64,000 nt of DNA from positions 47,051,715 to 47,115,714 of the forward strand of contig OX421497.1 in the NCBI GenBank assembly GCA_949126835.1, given 5' to 3'. The stretch's first letter is position 1; each line of letters begins with the position of its first letter. The stretch comes from Anisus vortex (lineage: Eukaryota > Mollusca > Gastropoda > Planorbidae). This document shows, in pieces, positions 58,701-64,000 of this stretch. A model generated the notes under the pieces. It made no database searches. It was given only the letters and a program-made list of their open reading frames with translations, and was not told where the DNA came from. Position numbers and translations under genes: made by a program.

Positions 58701-61700
58701 GCAACTTGGACATGCGTGTTTCGCCATCTCCTCATGACTAACATCAGATGTCTTTCTTTCAGCTTTAATTCTTTTGTGGGCAGTTTTATTTATGTGAGTT
58801 TCAGTTTGTACGGCGATGTGTGATAAAACCACGTTGTTCTTGTTTTTAATGGGTCTTTTCTCTTTATGTAGACTCCAACAATTCTCTTTTATATGTCCAT
58901 CTTTCTTACAGAATGTACAGGTAATTCTCTTTTGTACAAAACTTGAATTCTCTTGTTTATCGGCTTTTTGTTTACTTTTATCATCTGTCGATCTTAACTT
59001 CCTCTCTGTATTACTGTTTTGAGTCCTCAAACTGGTTCTGTCATTTTGAAAATAATGGCTATGCGGGTGAATAATGACATATTCATCGGCTTTAACTGCT
59101 GCTTGTTCTGCTATTTCAATACCACGATCAGCCAAATGAACTTTTATATCAGTGCGAATCTTCTCAGTAAAATCCTCCATCAGTATGAGATTATATAGTT
59201 TCTCATAATCTTTATTCACATTCTTAGAACGTAACCATCGATCAAAATACTTTTTCTCTAATCTCAGGAAGTCAACATGTGAAACTTCTGGTTCCTTCTT
59301 GTGCTCACGATATAACTTTCGATACTTTTCTGGAGTTAGAACATAACTCAATAGTACTCTGCTCTTTATTAGTTCATAATCATTGCATTCTTCTGGAGTC
59401 AGATTCAATACAACATCTAAAGCCTTGCCTTTTGTTAGAGCTGAACGTAAAAGTACTGCTTTCTTATCTTCAGGAAATTTATAATCGATCGAGTTTCTTT
59501 CGAAGACCATAAAGAACTCATCAATCTCTATGTTCTCCATGCTTGGGACATGCTTTTTAAACTTATATAGTTCCACATTATTTGTTTCCTGAATCGTATG
59601 AGTTGACGAACGAGACTTTGCCAATTCAATCCTTTCATTACTAGCGATTCTTTCTTTTTCCAATTCTTTCTCTTTCAATTGTACTTCTATTCTTTTACCT
59701 TCCAATTGTACTTGAATTTCTAACTTCCTCATTTCTAACTGGAATTTCATGTCTGCACTTAGTTCATTTCCATTCATTTTAAATTCATGGTTATTTATGT
59801 CTGTTTTCATGGTTTCTGATACATTGAGAACCACTGATTCTTCACTATTCATAGTATTTTCTTCAAGCATTCTACCATGTCTTTTCAAACAGTCCTTAAT
59901 ATCTTGAATCAATTTACTCCTTACTGGTGTAACTTCAGTAATGTCTATTCCCAGAGAGTTTGCCATCTCTTTTAACTGGGTTAGTGACATGCTAGTTAAC
60001 TGTTCTGACGTGATAGCAAAAATATTCAATTGCTCCAACGTAAGATTAGCTTCCGCCATGTTTTATATTAATGACGTAAATAGAAGATAAAAAATTTCAA
60101 CTTTACCTTTTATAAAGTCCTTTGAAATATTTTACACCACTGTTAATTTGTAGAAGATAAATTTTAAGGATGGTTGTGTACAAAGCTGAAAACAGTATGT
60201 CCGAACACAGACAGTGCCTCCCACGTAGACAGAATTTGAATAAATATTTGTTGTAAATCGTTTTCACTAAAACAGTTGTATATTCTCAATTCTTATACAT
60301 ACAAACTTTAGATCCAGGACTTGAGCCCCCAATCTTTTGTCACGTGCGAAATCAGCTACTGACGTTAGATGATATTTTTAGTAATGTATTATTATATATT
60401 ATTTTGATTCATATCCATCTTGGATCTCACAAGGTTGTATAAGAATTTATATTGATGTTATTGAATTAGTTTTGATGTTTATTTGACTCGTCGCGATATG
60501 AATCTTTTGTGTATAAAGTGATTTAGATAAACTGTACCTTAATATATATGAAATCCACAATCCTGTTTGAAATTGAACACAATTTTATTCCAACAAGTTG
60601 AGATGATAAAATATAACAATACCACAGAATACATGTACCAGTATTATAATGAAACTTAATCAGTTGAGATTCTTCTATAATGAGTAAAGCCGTAATCCTA
60701 TCTTTAAGAAAGTGGTCAATAACAGTCCTTCCACATTAGCGCCCAAACTAGAACTAAACTAAACGGTATTCCACCCTCGTGCATATGACGTATTTTATAG
60801 CTATGACGTAGTGTCTAGACATATGCATGTTTTATTCCTAACACGGAAACATTTCGGGTTTAAGATTATTTCATTTTAACTTTAGTTAATAATAACAGAA
60901 CCAATATAATATGGAAATAAATCTACTCGTAACAATGTTTAATTGGTGCGCTTGCATTTAACTCATTTGACTAGTTATAGGTACTTTATTGTGTGATCAT
61001 CAGCCAAAGTAAGACTTGTATTGTATGAGTTAATGTTGATTTCCTGCCAGGCCCTAAGACAGTACAAAGATGCCCAGAAGGAAGCAGAAGTTCTGATGAA
61101 GGCCCTGTCCACAATGCAAGACAAGAACACTGAACTAGAAAACAATCTTTGTGCAGAGACACGCTTCAAGCAGGATTTGTTCTCTGCTTTAGGGAAAGAA
61201 AGGAATGAGATTAAATCTTTACAGAGTAAGTGGGAGTTTTTACATTTATATCTTCTATACATTCCACTCTTAGCGTCTTCTTATGCAACTTTTTCTACTT
61301 GCTACAAAATATGATTTTACAAAATATAAATCCCCTTTTACAGCACTACAAAATTAATAATTTATGTATTTTTTAAAAATATGTGCGTATGATGATAAAT
61401 TGAATTCCAGACACGACAAAAGCTGAGTGGAATTGTTAAATGTCAATAAGTCAACTCTGATTTCATTTATTTAATGTTTGATGTAAAAGTAAACTACCCT
61501 TCGGACCAAACTGATCCTATAACTGGTGAAGCAGCATTCACCAGTTTCTTTGGCCACGGCACATTAGAGGATGTTTAACTAGCACAATGCCCAGCCCCCT
61601 TTACTTTACCCTAACCAATCAGAGCTCAGTAGACCCAGGGACACCATCCAGACCTGGGAACAAATCCTAGCCTTCACCAGGATTCGAACCCAGGACCTTC

Positions 61701-62164
61701 ATACCCCAGCCGGATTAGAATTATTTAATTTTTACTTTTACATTACTGATACGGTACAAATTTTGATTGCAAAAAAAAAAGTAATTTGAGATTTTATTGT
61801 TGGGCCGCTTTATGTTTGATCAATTTTATATTTAATTTAGCATACTGTCTTTCTTCTGGATCTATTCCATCATAAGCTGTTGGTTGATGTATATTCCTTC
61901 CCAACAGATATTGTTTCAGAGAAAGATACTGAAATATTAGAACTAAAGTCAAAGATTGCAGAGGTGATGGCCTTGATTCCCAGCCCAACTGTGGTCACCA
62001 GCTACTCCCACCACTCCAACGAGCGCAACTCCTCCCCCCTGTTCTCCTCAAACTTCAGCCCCGCCCACCAAGACAGAAGCGCCATGTACAACGGCACAGA
62101 CCTTGCCTCGTCCTCGGAGCTCAACCCGAACGCTTCAGATTACAAGCCCAAGTCAGTCATCTAA
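40615..62164 (+). CDS. MACO1: Macoilin (MACO1/TMEM57), 3' ten exons, N-terminus outside the window
   Basis: The exons are 40615-40741, 41845-41974, 42561-42627, 42984-43080, 45212-45758, 50541-50699, 51345-51527, 53157-53277, 61051-61225 and 61908-62164. They total 1863 nt in one frame, giving 620 residues and TAA, with GT-AG at every junction. Macoilin is a conserved multi-pass membrane protein of the ER/nuclear envelope, studied mainly in neurons; the C. elegans orthologue maco-1 affects neuronal excitability. Exons 1-3 here encode the later membrane segments, with near-invariant strings such as QWLFFAASTYVWVQYVWHT and GYPVVTLGFGFKSYVSY. Exon 5 is a poorly conserved Ser/Ala-rich linker. Exons 6-10 encode charged coiled coils (KLKADLQASR, RAVAMATAAR, AETRFKQDLFSALG, KIAEVMALIP) and end in NPNASDYKPKSVI, like the vertebrate tail. 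Human macoilin is about 664 residues, so roughly 75 N-terminal residues are missing and lie upstream of the satellite. The identification is from remembered family sequence, without a database search. Confidence 0.96.
40742..41844 (+). other. Macoilin intron (exon a-b)
   Basis: This 1103-bp GT-AG intron contains a 10-base G run at about 41038-41048 leading into a tRNA-derived SINE (to about 41285). The rest is AT-rich sequence with no recognised element. Confidence 0.9.
41040..41285 (+). mobile_element. tRNA-derived SINE, + orientation
   Basis: The head shows an A-box-like TGGCCTAGCAG (41055-41065) and a B-box-like GAGTTCAAATTC (41068-41079), unusually close together, so the tRNA head seems internally deleted. 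The body (CTGGGACTGGAGGGTGTCC, then GGCTGGGCACTGTGCTGG, then AGAAACTGGTGAA) is clearly homologous to the minus-strand copy near 61486-61720. It resembles SINE bodies I recall from mollusc genomes. No target-site duplication was settled. Confidence 0.75.
41845..41974 (+). CDS. MACO1: Macoilin exon b, membrane region
   Basis: The acceptor is CTATTTCAG and the donor TG|GTGAGT. The split codon G|AG gives Glu. It reads ERGICLPTVSLWLLFVYIEA, then a short charged loop and DLCRPFACH. It contains one hydrophobic segment, and the family motif LCRPFA is kept. Confidence 0.96.
41975..42560 (+). other. Macoilin intron (exon b-c) with a diverged two-copy duplication
   Basis: Sequence from about 42120 to 42235 is repeated imperfectly at about 42240-42347, period about 119. 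Both copies start CAATACAAA, have a G-run then GGGCTCCT, and end near AACTAGAGATCTC. No coding function is seen. Confidence 0.7.
42561..42627 (+). CDS. MACO1: Macoilin exon c, last membrane segment
   Basis: The acceptor is CCTGTATAG and the donor TTA|GTAAGT. TG|C joins to Cys, then IGYPVVTLGFGFKSYVSY and RMRL, almost identical to vertebrate macoilin. It ends in phase 0. Confidence 0.96.
42690..42713. repeat. (AT)n microsatellite
   Basis: An uninterrupted AT dinucleotide run of about 24 bases in the 356-bp intron between exons c and d. Shorter runs occur near 43998 and 62943. Confidence 0.9.
42984..43080 (+). CDS. MACO1: Macoilin exon d, start of the cytosolic part
   Basis: The acceptor is TTTCAACAG and the donor G|GTAATT. 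It encodes RRQKVIQKENDFYLQILQQA followed by LPAEVQYADKPK, matching the conserved QKENEFYMQLLQQALP region of the family. This exon is too short to stand out as an open frame and was recognised by homology and splice sites. Confidence 0.95.
43116..43979. mobile_element. Non-autonomous TIR DNA transposon, 864 bp
   Basis: The left end CAGACCTGCCAAGT is perfectly inverted at the right end (ACTTGGCAGGTCTG, 43966-43979). CTGTA precedes the left end and recurs one base after the right end, a possible target-site duplication with an extra C. The subterminal DNA is dense in TACGAA/ACGAATTT motifs at both ends. No transposase is encoded; a 62-codon minus frame at 43356-43544 has no recognised domain. 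The superfamily is undecided (the hAT-like CAG start is not enough). Confidence 0.65.
44119..44190 (+). repeat. tRNA-like sequence, SINE head or tRNA pseudogene
   Basis: AGTGGTTAGCG (A-box-like), GACTGCCATGC (an anticodon-arm-like stretch with GCC) and ATGGGTTAAATTCC (B-box-like, diverged) are ordered as in a tRNA. The arms do not pair well enough for a functional gene. A tRNA-Gly-derived SINE fragment is the best guess. Confidence 0.4.
44283..44725. repeat. AT-rich imperfect duplication in intron d-e
   Basis: TTAAATAAAAAGAC begins both halves (about 44287 and 44491), and TATTTATTTTAAATTACTTTC recurs in shortened match near 44320 and 44580, as does CTGTTCATTGTAG. Inside the second half, GCCTATTTTAACCCGATTA is itself repeated. 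The remaining intron to 45211 is AT-rich with nothing recognised. Confidence 0.6.
45212..45758 (+). CDS. MACO1: Macoilin exon e, Ser/Ala-rich linker
   Basis: The acceptor is TCATTCACAG and the donor AG|GTATGG. G|CT gives Ala, followed by LPSKSEEEIISNGVSSST. The 547-nt exon is low in complexity, with serine runs, an alanine/valine stretch (AAAVAVAAAAVSIS) and acidic patches. The short VEYIEKSLP string corresponds to the conserved IEYMEN-like motif of the vertebrate linker. The end (NNKEDVIQR) runs into the first coiled coil. It is probably disordered. Confidence 0.93.
45759..47596 (+). other. First part of macoilin intron e-f, with a degenerate repeat pair
   Basis: Around 46090-46190 and 46305-46400 two related stretches start AAGCCTTCTGG and GAGCCATCCGGCTC and run on through CAGGGC-TAA. 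They look like old dispersed-repeat copies. The rest is AT-rich; short open frames (45857, 47235 minus) have no recognised domain. Confidence 0.5.
47597..48764. mobile_element. TIR DNA transposon, non-autonomous, 1168 bp
   Basis: Perfect 27-bp terminal inverted repeats lie at 47597-47623 and 48738-48764 (start ACCGTATATACTCGCG). ATTT flanks both ends (47593-47596 and 48765-48768), the likely 4-bp target duplication. The motif TATAAGTCGCA is repeated: twice at the left end, again as CATAAGTCGCA near 47685, once in direct orientation near 48690, and inverted in the right TIR. No transposase-like frame was found; a 67-codon frame at 48326-48529 is unrecognised. The family was not assigned. Confidence 0.82.
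48765..49107 (+). other. Spacer between TIR element and 43-bp array
   Basis: It contains a two-copy 24-bp tandem repeat (CATTCATTGCTCCATTCC core, about 48896-48943). The open frame across it (48797-49078) has no recognised domain and is probably chance. Confidence 0.6.
49108..50139. repeat. 43-bp minisatellite, 24 copies
   Basis: The unit starts AGTTTGTTGACATGTGGAC and ends CATAAACTAAGTTAT. The array is 1032 bp, exactly 24 x 43, with no indel. The only change I see is one C-to-A (GTGGAAACATTG, near 49771). Such uniformity indicates very recent expansion or strong homogenisation. Confidence 0.98.
50140..50540 (+). other. End of macoilin intron e-f
   Basis: AT-rich intron sequence with short TA runs near 50410, leading into the exon f acceptor. 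Nothing else is recognised. Confidence 0.8.
50541..50699 (+). CDS. MACO1: Macoilin exon f, first coiled coil
   Basis: The acceptor is CATCTGAACAG and the donor AA|GTAAGA. AG|G gives Arg, then LESDVKKLKADLQASRNAEH and ELRSQIS, close to the vertebrate LEQDIKKLKADLQASR region. It has heptad-like charge and leucine spacing throughout. Confidence 0.96.
50700..51344 (+). other. Macoilin intron f-g
   Basis: A 645-bp GT-AG intron. The GC-richer stretch at 51050-51260 (GAGGCCTGTAACCAGGCC, then CCCAAAGCC) looks like an old dispersed repeat that I cannot assign. Confidence 0.7.
51345..51527 (+). CDS. MACO1: Macoilin exon g, coiled coil
   Basis: The acceptor is CTATTCTCAG and the donor AG|GTACTT. AA|G gives Lys, then LHNLVTSRQQDKQTIATLEK and the family's alanine-rich AAAARAVAMATAAR. 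It is a strongly charged helix. Confidence 0.96.
51595..53082. repeat. 39-bp minisatellite, 37 units plus a decayed edge, in intron g-h
   Basis: The unit starts GGTTGGAAAAATTTGGTAAT and ends ATTGACTTGGGTTTTTTAA. Units run from 51595 to 53041, with a 41-bp unit at 52063 and 40-bp units at 52299 and 52963. A seven-unit signature (GGTTGGG, GTTAAT, GGCTGG, two GGCTGGAAAC units) at 52104-52339 recurs 664 bp later at 52768-53003. Since 39 is a multiple of 3 and the common unit lacks stops in one frame, long frames (up to 282 codons) appear with the 13-residue repeat RLEKFGNIDLGFL. These are treated as non-coding. Confidence 0.96.
53157..53277 (+). CDS. MACO1: Macoilin exon h, coiled coil
   Basis: The acceptor is CCTTGTGCAG and the donor CAG|GTATAG. 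AG|A gives Arg, then SECTDTCKARRRDFDTEMKQ and LEREVQ. The GECTE-like start matches the vertebrate protein. It ends in phase 0. Confidence 0.94.
53278..53789 (+). other. Macoilin intron h-i upstream of the retrotransposon
   Basis: It holds the diverged 43-bp-like unit at 53317-53358, then AT-rich sequence. A 60-codon frame at 53571-53753 has no recognised domain. The intron resumes at 60935 and reaches the exon i acceptor at 61050. Confidence 0.75.
53317..53358 (+). repeat. Single diverged relative of the 43-bp minisatellite unit
   Basis: TAGTCGACCTGTGGGCACATT, shortened match, followed by GTGGCCATACACAAGTCATAT, aligns along its length with the 43-bp unit of the array at 49108-50139 with a few substitutions and small gaps. 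It lies in a different intron of the same gene. Confidence 0.65.
53790..54386 (-). repeat. 3' LTR of the retrotransposon (left side)
   Basis: It starts TGTCACGTGCG and ends TCGTAACA on the + strand. It is the same length as the partner LTR; I see two differences (GATGTTCTTG versus GATGTTATTG, and GTCAAAAAC versus GTCAATAAC). On the coding strand, AATAAA-type signals occur (TTTATT on + near 54283). Confidence 0.96.
54387..55244 (-). other. 3' internal region of the retrotransposon with polypurine tract
   Basis: Next to the 3' LTR the coding strand reads AAGGGGGGGGCGAG (54387-54400), the plus-strand primer tract. The remaining 850 bp between it and the pol stop is AT-rich with no open frame of note, so there is no env-like gene. 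Confidence 0.85.
55245..60059 (-). CDS. Gag-pol polyprotein of a Ty3/gypsy-type element, order gag-PR-IN-RT-RH
   Basis: A single frame of 1604 residues starts at ATG 60059 and ends TAA. An N-terminal coiled-coil region (about 100-150) precedes a gag capsid-like domain (about 165-335) and a CCHC zinc knuckle CTFCKKDGHIKENC (381-394). The protease has the active site DSGA (534-537). Integrase follows: an HHCC zinc domain starting about His756, catalytic D830, D889, E925 (35 residues between the last two), and a GPY/F module at 1063-1065. Only then comes reverse transcriptase, with Asp1279 (KIDLLTAYF) and YLDD (1339-1342), and RNase H with Asp1488 (TVDACD), ending VAETLSRM. RT and IN sequences are of Ty3/gypsy type, but integrase precedes RT as in Ty1/copia. 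This order is the hallmark of Gmr1-like elements. Gag and pol are fused without frameshift or internal stop, and all catalytic residues I can place are present. No chromodomain was recognised. Confidence 0.96.
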   Translation of the reverse strand: MAEANLTLEQLNIFAITSEQLTSMSLTQLKEMANSLGIDITEVTPVRSKLIQDIKDCLKRHGRMLEENTMNSEESVVLNVSETMKTDINNHEFKMNGNELSADMKFQLEMRKLEIQVQLEGKRIEVQLKEKELEKERIASNERIELAKSRSSTHTIQETNNVELYKFKKHVPSMENIEIDEFFMVFERNSIDYKFPEDKKAVLLRSALTKGKALDVVLNLTPEECNDYELIKSRVLLSYVLTPEKYRKLYREHKKEPEVSHVDFLRLEKKYFDRWLRSKNVNKDYEKLYNLILMEDFTEKIRTDIKVHLADRGIEIAEQAAVKADEYVIIHPHSHYFQNDRTSLRTQNSNTERKLRSTDDKSKQKADKQENSSFVQKRITCTFCKKDGHIKENCWSLHKEKRPIKNKNNVVLSHIAVQTETHINKTAHKRIKAERKTSDVSHEEMAKHACPSCSKSEKVFEMKTEAIEHSSFNSKGSVTDEQSVNKTFTYGGSSVARNSVGRELPECMLSDVSEGYVSPIDNQARERKIKILRDSGADISLLLKNTVPTSKLTHTGQYALISTMAGTLTAPLHRIQLKSNYFTGSVIVGIVKKFPYRGISLLLGSDIAKNQVHPVLKETKDSVQCRNTENSVCVITRAMEKQQMTNESTKKPEPTPEIDLQATFMADVLGGHSSHTDQNNLSPRQLLILAQGKDPEIGKLKEEAKNEGELETMAAGYYLRDELLMRKWRGKENDDETCSEVHQIVVPNVYRKDILHMAHDSPYAGHLGIQKTFDRILPYFFWPGLRRDVTSFCRSCHVCQMVGKPNQTIPVAPLRPIPAFSEPFSHIIIDCVGPLPKTKAGHQYLFTIMCSATRFPEAIPLRSINADKISDALIGFFTRYGLPKTVQSDQGSNFTSKLFRQVLERLGIRHAVSSAYHPQSQGALERYHQTLKNMLRTFCFEHNDDWDRGIPFALFATREAVQESLGFSPFELVFGHTVRGPLKLLQETWLSSTEDTGLLTYVENFKNRLYNALKVVRSNLLQAQDKMKVYYDVKARTRIFQPGDKVLMLTPLSGQPLSAKFTGPYEVMAKLSEVNYLVKTPDRRKSQRVCHINMLKPYITREEQNVVASVNTVIKVGNNSPEIEREVAESKLQNTKALKNLNEKLAHLPDCEQSAIKGLINENIHLFGDVPSRTSVVKHDVILNENTKAIKQHPYRSNPIQLECIRKEVRYMLDNDIITPSSSDWSSPCVLVPKADGSMRFCVDYRKVNKVTKTDSYPIPRIDDLIDQVSNAKFVTKIDLLTAYFQIPLTERAQEISSFVTPDGLYKFKVMPFGMVNAPSTFQRLINTITQDIPKCHAYLDDIVVFSDDFKSHLDQLHLLFTKLTHANLTINLTKSQFCHATIEYLGHMVGNGLVKPLNAKVKAIREFPVPETCKQLRSFLGMAGYYRRFCQNFSTIACPLTNLLKKNCTFKWSNECHQAFDKLKDVLSEAPVLVTPNYSKPFKITVDACDTGMGAVISQKGDDSLEHPISFYSQKFDKHQRNYSVIEKELLGLILALKHFDFYINGSPYPIDILTDHNPLVFLSRVKQNQRIIRWSLFLQAYNLNVLYLPGKQNVVAETLSRM
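60060..60337 (-). promoter_or_regulatory. 5' leader of the retrotransposon with primer binding site
   Basis: On the element's coding strand the leader begins AAAGAT and then TGGGGGCTCAAGTCCTGGAT (60312-60331). The first nine bases are those expected for a primer site pairing with the 3' end of tRNA-Pro. After that, two extra bases and one mismatch interrupt the match. The rest of the 278-nt leader is non-coding to the ATG. Confidence 0.7.
60338..60934 (-). repeat. 5' LTR of the retrotransposon (right side)
   Basis: It has the same ends and length as the left LTR. As the element reads on the minus strand, this is the promoter LTR. TATA-like AT-rich sequence occurs (TATTATATATTATT, near 60388), but no promoter is proven. 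Confidence 0.96.
61051..61225 (+). CDS. MACO1: Macoilin exon i, coiled coil
   Basis: The acceptor is TTCCTGCCAG and the donor A|GTAAGT. It encodes ALRQYKDAQKEAEVLMKALS, TMQDKNTELENNLCAETRFK and QDLFSALGKERNEIKSLQ. LSTMQDK and LFSALG are family signatures. It resumes the same helix that exon h leaves, 7.8 kb away across the retrotransposon. Confidence 0.96.
61486..61720 (-). mobile_element. tRNA-derived SINE, minus orientation
   Basis: Read on the minus strand it has a good B box GGTTCGAATCC (61680-61690), then GAAGGCTAGGATTTGTTCC, GGTGTCCCTGGGTCTAC, GGCTGGGCATTGTGCT and GAAACTGGTGAATGCTGC. Each block has a counterpart in the + strand copy at 41040-41285. It lies in the 682-bp intron between the last two macoilin exons. 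Exact ends and target duplication are not determined. Confidence 0.78.
61908..62164 (+). CDS. MACO1: Macoilin last coding exon with stop
   Basis: The acceptor is TTCCCAACAG. A|AT gives Asn, then IVSEKDTEILELKSKIAEVM, ALIPS, a Ser/Pro/His-rich stretch, and the tail ELNPNASDYKPKSVI with TAA at 62162-62164. The tail pattern NPNAS-Y-P matches the C-terminus of vertebrate macoilin, so the stop is authentic. Confidence 0.96.
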
Positions 62165-64000
62165 AAATTAAGGACATCACACATTAGTCACAGCTGATAG
62201 TTGTTTTTGTTTTTTCATTCTATTCTCTGCATTCTGTTGTTCCTGCTTTAGTTAGTCATACGTGATAAACGAATGAGTTTATTTTTGTTTTCTTATGGCG
62301 CACCCACCCCTACCACCACCCTCTCCTGTACTTATGATTCCCCCCCCCCTCTCATGATTCTCCTTGCCAGCTGGTTCAGGTGTACCTATTTATAGATGTT
62401 CAGGTGTGCCTATTGCTAGATGTTGATGACTCACACTGTCAAACCTTGCTTGCTTGATAATTCCATCTGATGCTTAACTCACTAGGTTCCTCATTTCTTT
62501 TTCTTCTCTATGAAACCATGAAGTTGTGTCCTTTTAACAAAAACCAAACATTTCTGCTCTTCTGTTTCATCTCATAAGTTGTTTGTCTTCTTTACACTGT
62601 CCCTGTGTAGTGGAACTAGGAACCTTAAACCAGTTGATGCTTTTTAATCTGGGCATTTTATGAAATAAGGTACCGGGTATTGGAATAAATTTTTCCTTTT
62701 GAGAAAGAACTTGCATTTGTTAAAGACTTGTGCCATACACAACTTTTCAAAACCAAATATGCTCTCAAAATATAAACATTTTTATGTCTCTGCATTATGT
62801 TCTGCGGAGGTTTGTAGTTTCCTTGGTTTGTTGAAATTAACACGCTTTCCTGAAGCAAACCCTCTTTTTTTAGCCTAATAAAATGGGGATAGTGGCTTCC
62901 CCTGTCTATATATTAACCCAGTACTGAGTGTATCAGTGTATGACCTATATATATATATATTTTATTATTTTTTCTTTTCGATGAATACATTCAGCCTAAA
63001 TGTCTACAGCCAGGAACAGACTCATTTCCTAACTTTGTGCTTGGTTACCATTTAGTTGTGCTTTAAATATTGTAGTCTTCTTCTTTTGGTCTTGCACCCG
63101 AGCCTGAATGTTTTATATCACCACGGACTGTTCACCAGTTCCCCCCAAACACTGGCAGTTAGTTTTCAAACTATTTCAGAATTGGTTAGGTATTACCCAC
63201 TAGAAACAGTCACACACCATAGGGCAATGCATTTAATACTTTTATTTGTCCATGTAGAAACTGAGCAAATGTTATAGCCAATGTTATAGCCATAGTTGTT
63301 TTTTAAAAAGAGTTATGGGAAGTTAATATTAACACAAATAAGTTTTGTAAACAAACAAAAAATTACTTTTAGCTTAAAATCTAATGAAGTACAAAAAAAA
63401 TGTAGACTTGAATATACATTTAAAATAACAACTTAAAACTGACATTACAGATGTCTAGGAATAAGTTCTGTGACCTGAATTTCTCTATTTGAATTGATAC
63501 AGACATAGATTAATCTGCTGGATATTCTTGTACTTGTTCATATAAGTTGAGGGCATTTTATTTAACAATTATTTTTTTTAAATAGCTCCTGGATAAGTCA
63601 GTAAAAAAAGATTCAAAGCATTTTAATAACATTACAATTTGATTATTTATTGGCTTTTAGGATGTACGGTCATTTTTGTTTAAATTTTAGCCATTCATAG
63701 AGATGTAAGCTTTTTTTATTAGGCCCAGAGATTAGAAGAAAAAAAAGTTACTTCTGAAGTATGACTTTTAACTTTTAGGCTATTGTAAAGTTGTATTGCC
63801 TGACTAATCTATCTTTAACTGGACAATATGAGGTATTTAAGATGAAGTGAATAGTATGGAAACTAACATTTGGATAAAGATAACTCTCAGTTTTATCACG
63901 AACAGATATGTCAACCTATACACAAGTATGTAATAGTGTTTCATTCAGTTTTAGGACACACTTCCAAGTCTACAATTCTAGGAAAGAATTGCTTTAAATA
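62165..64000 (+). other. MACO1: Macoilin 3' UTR and flank
   Basis: No further gene is recognised. AATAAA occurs at 62684-62689 and 62877-62882, candidate polyadenylation signals for macoilin. A C-run near 62341 and a TA run near 62943 are simple repeats. Short open frames (62658 minus, 63056 plus) lack recognisable domains. The true transcript end cannot be placed from sequence alone. Confidence 0.6.

Larger units (their letters stand above)
53790..60934 (-). mobile_element. Complete Ty3/gypsy-type LTR retrotransposon with copia-like pol order (Gmr1-like), 7145 bp
   Basis: Two 597-bp LTRs (53790-54386 and 60338-60934) bounded by TG...CA flank 5951 bp that carry one minus-strand gag-pol frame. 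ATGT lies immediately outside each end (53786-53789 and 60935-60938), a 4-bp target duplication (5 if the shared A is counted). A primer-binding-site candidate and a polypurine tract are next to the LTRs as expected. The element sits in macoilin intron h-i, antisense to the host gene. Intact ends, intact frame and near-identical LTRs indicate a young, possibly mobile copy. Confidence 0.95.

Noticed and set aside
56446..59512. Plus-strand open frames of 60-129 codons inside the retrotransposon
   Set aside because: They are antisense shadows of the gag-pol frame with no domain of their own.
53790..60934. Ty1/copia element, judged from pol order
   Set aside because: YLDD with its surrounding RT sequence, the RNase H and the GPY/F integrase module are of Ty3/gypsy type; only the order is copia-like.

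Overview
The window is animal DNA from a spliced, repeat-laden genome. A mollusc, probably a gastropod, fits the SINE body type and the style of the introns, but that assignment is inference from memory and not shown. It covers one multi-exon gene on the + strand, MACO1 (macoilin, formerly TMEM57), missing its first roughly 75 codons, and the repeats that fill its introns. Ten exons between 40615 and 62164 join through nine canonical GT-AG introns into 1863 nt (620 codons plus stop). Their translation follows vertebrate macoilin from the membrane region to the C-terminus.

Layout. 1-40560 is one uninterrupted 28-bp satellite/minisatellite of about 1447 units. It starts before the window and ends about 55 bp before the acceptor of the first visible exon, so it lies inside an upstream macoilin intron of more than 40.6 kb. 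40615-43080 holds four exons for the membrane domain and the start of the cytosolic part, with a tRNA-derived SINE in the first intron. The next intron carries a TIR element (43116-43979) and AT-rich duplicated sequence. A large Ser/Ala-rich exon lies at 45212-45758. The 4.8-kb intron after it holds a 1168-bp TIR element with 27-bp perfect inverted repeats (47597-48764) and 24 head-to-tail copies of a 43-bp unit. Coiled-coil exons follow at 50541, 51345 and 53157; the intron before the last contains 37 copies of a 39-bp unit. The following intron has been entered by a complete LTR retrotransposon (53790-60934, minus strand) with 597-bp LTRs that differ at two positions and one intact 1604-codon gag-pol frame. 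The last two coding exons are at 61051 and 61908, with a second SINE between them, and 3' flanking sequence runs to 64000.

The most notable points are (1) the 28-bp array, whose units vary mainly at two transition sites (four unit types), keep exact 28-bp phase for 33.5 kb, and show nested higher-order duplications of 1.6-10.6 kb that can be traced by private variants; and (2) the retrotransposon, which is Ty3/gypsy-like by domain sequence but has the copia-like pol order protease-integrase-RT-RNase H, the arrangement known from Gmr1-type elements. No prokaryotic-type system, CRISPR array or second host gene was seen. The short open frames inside the tandem arrays are by-products of the repeat period.
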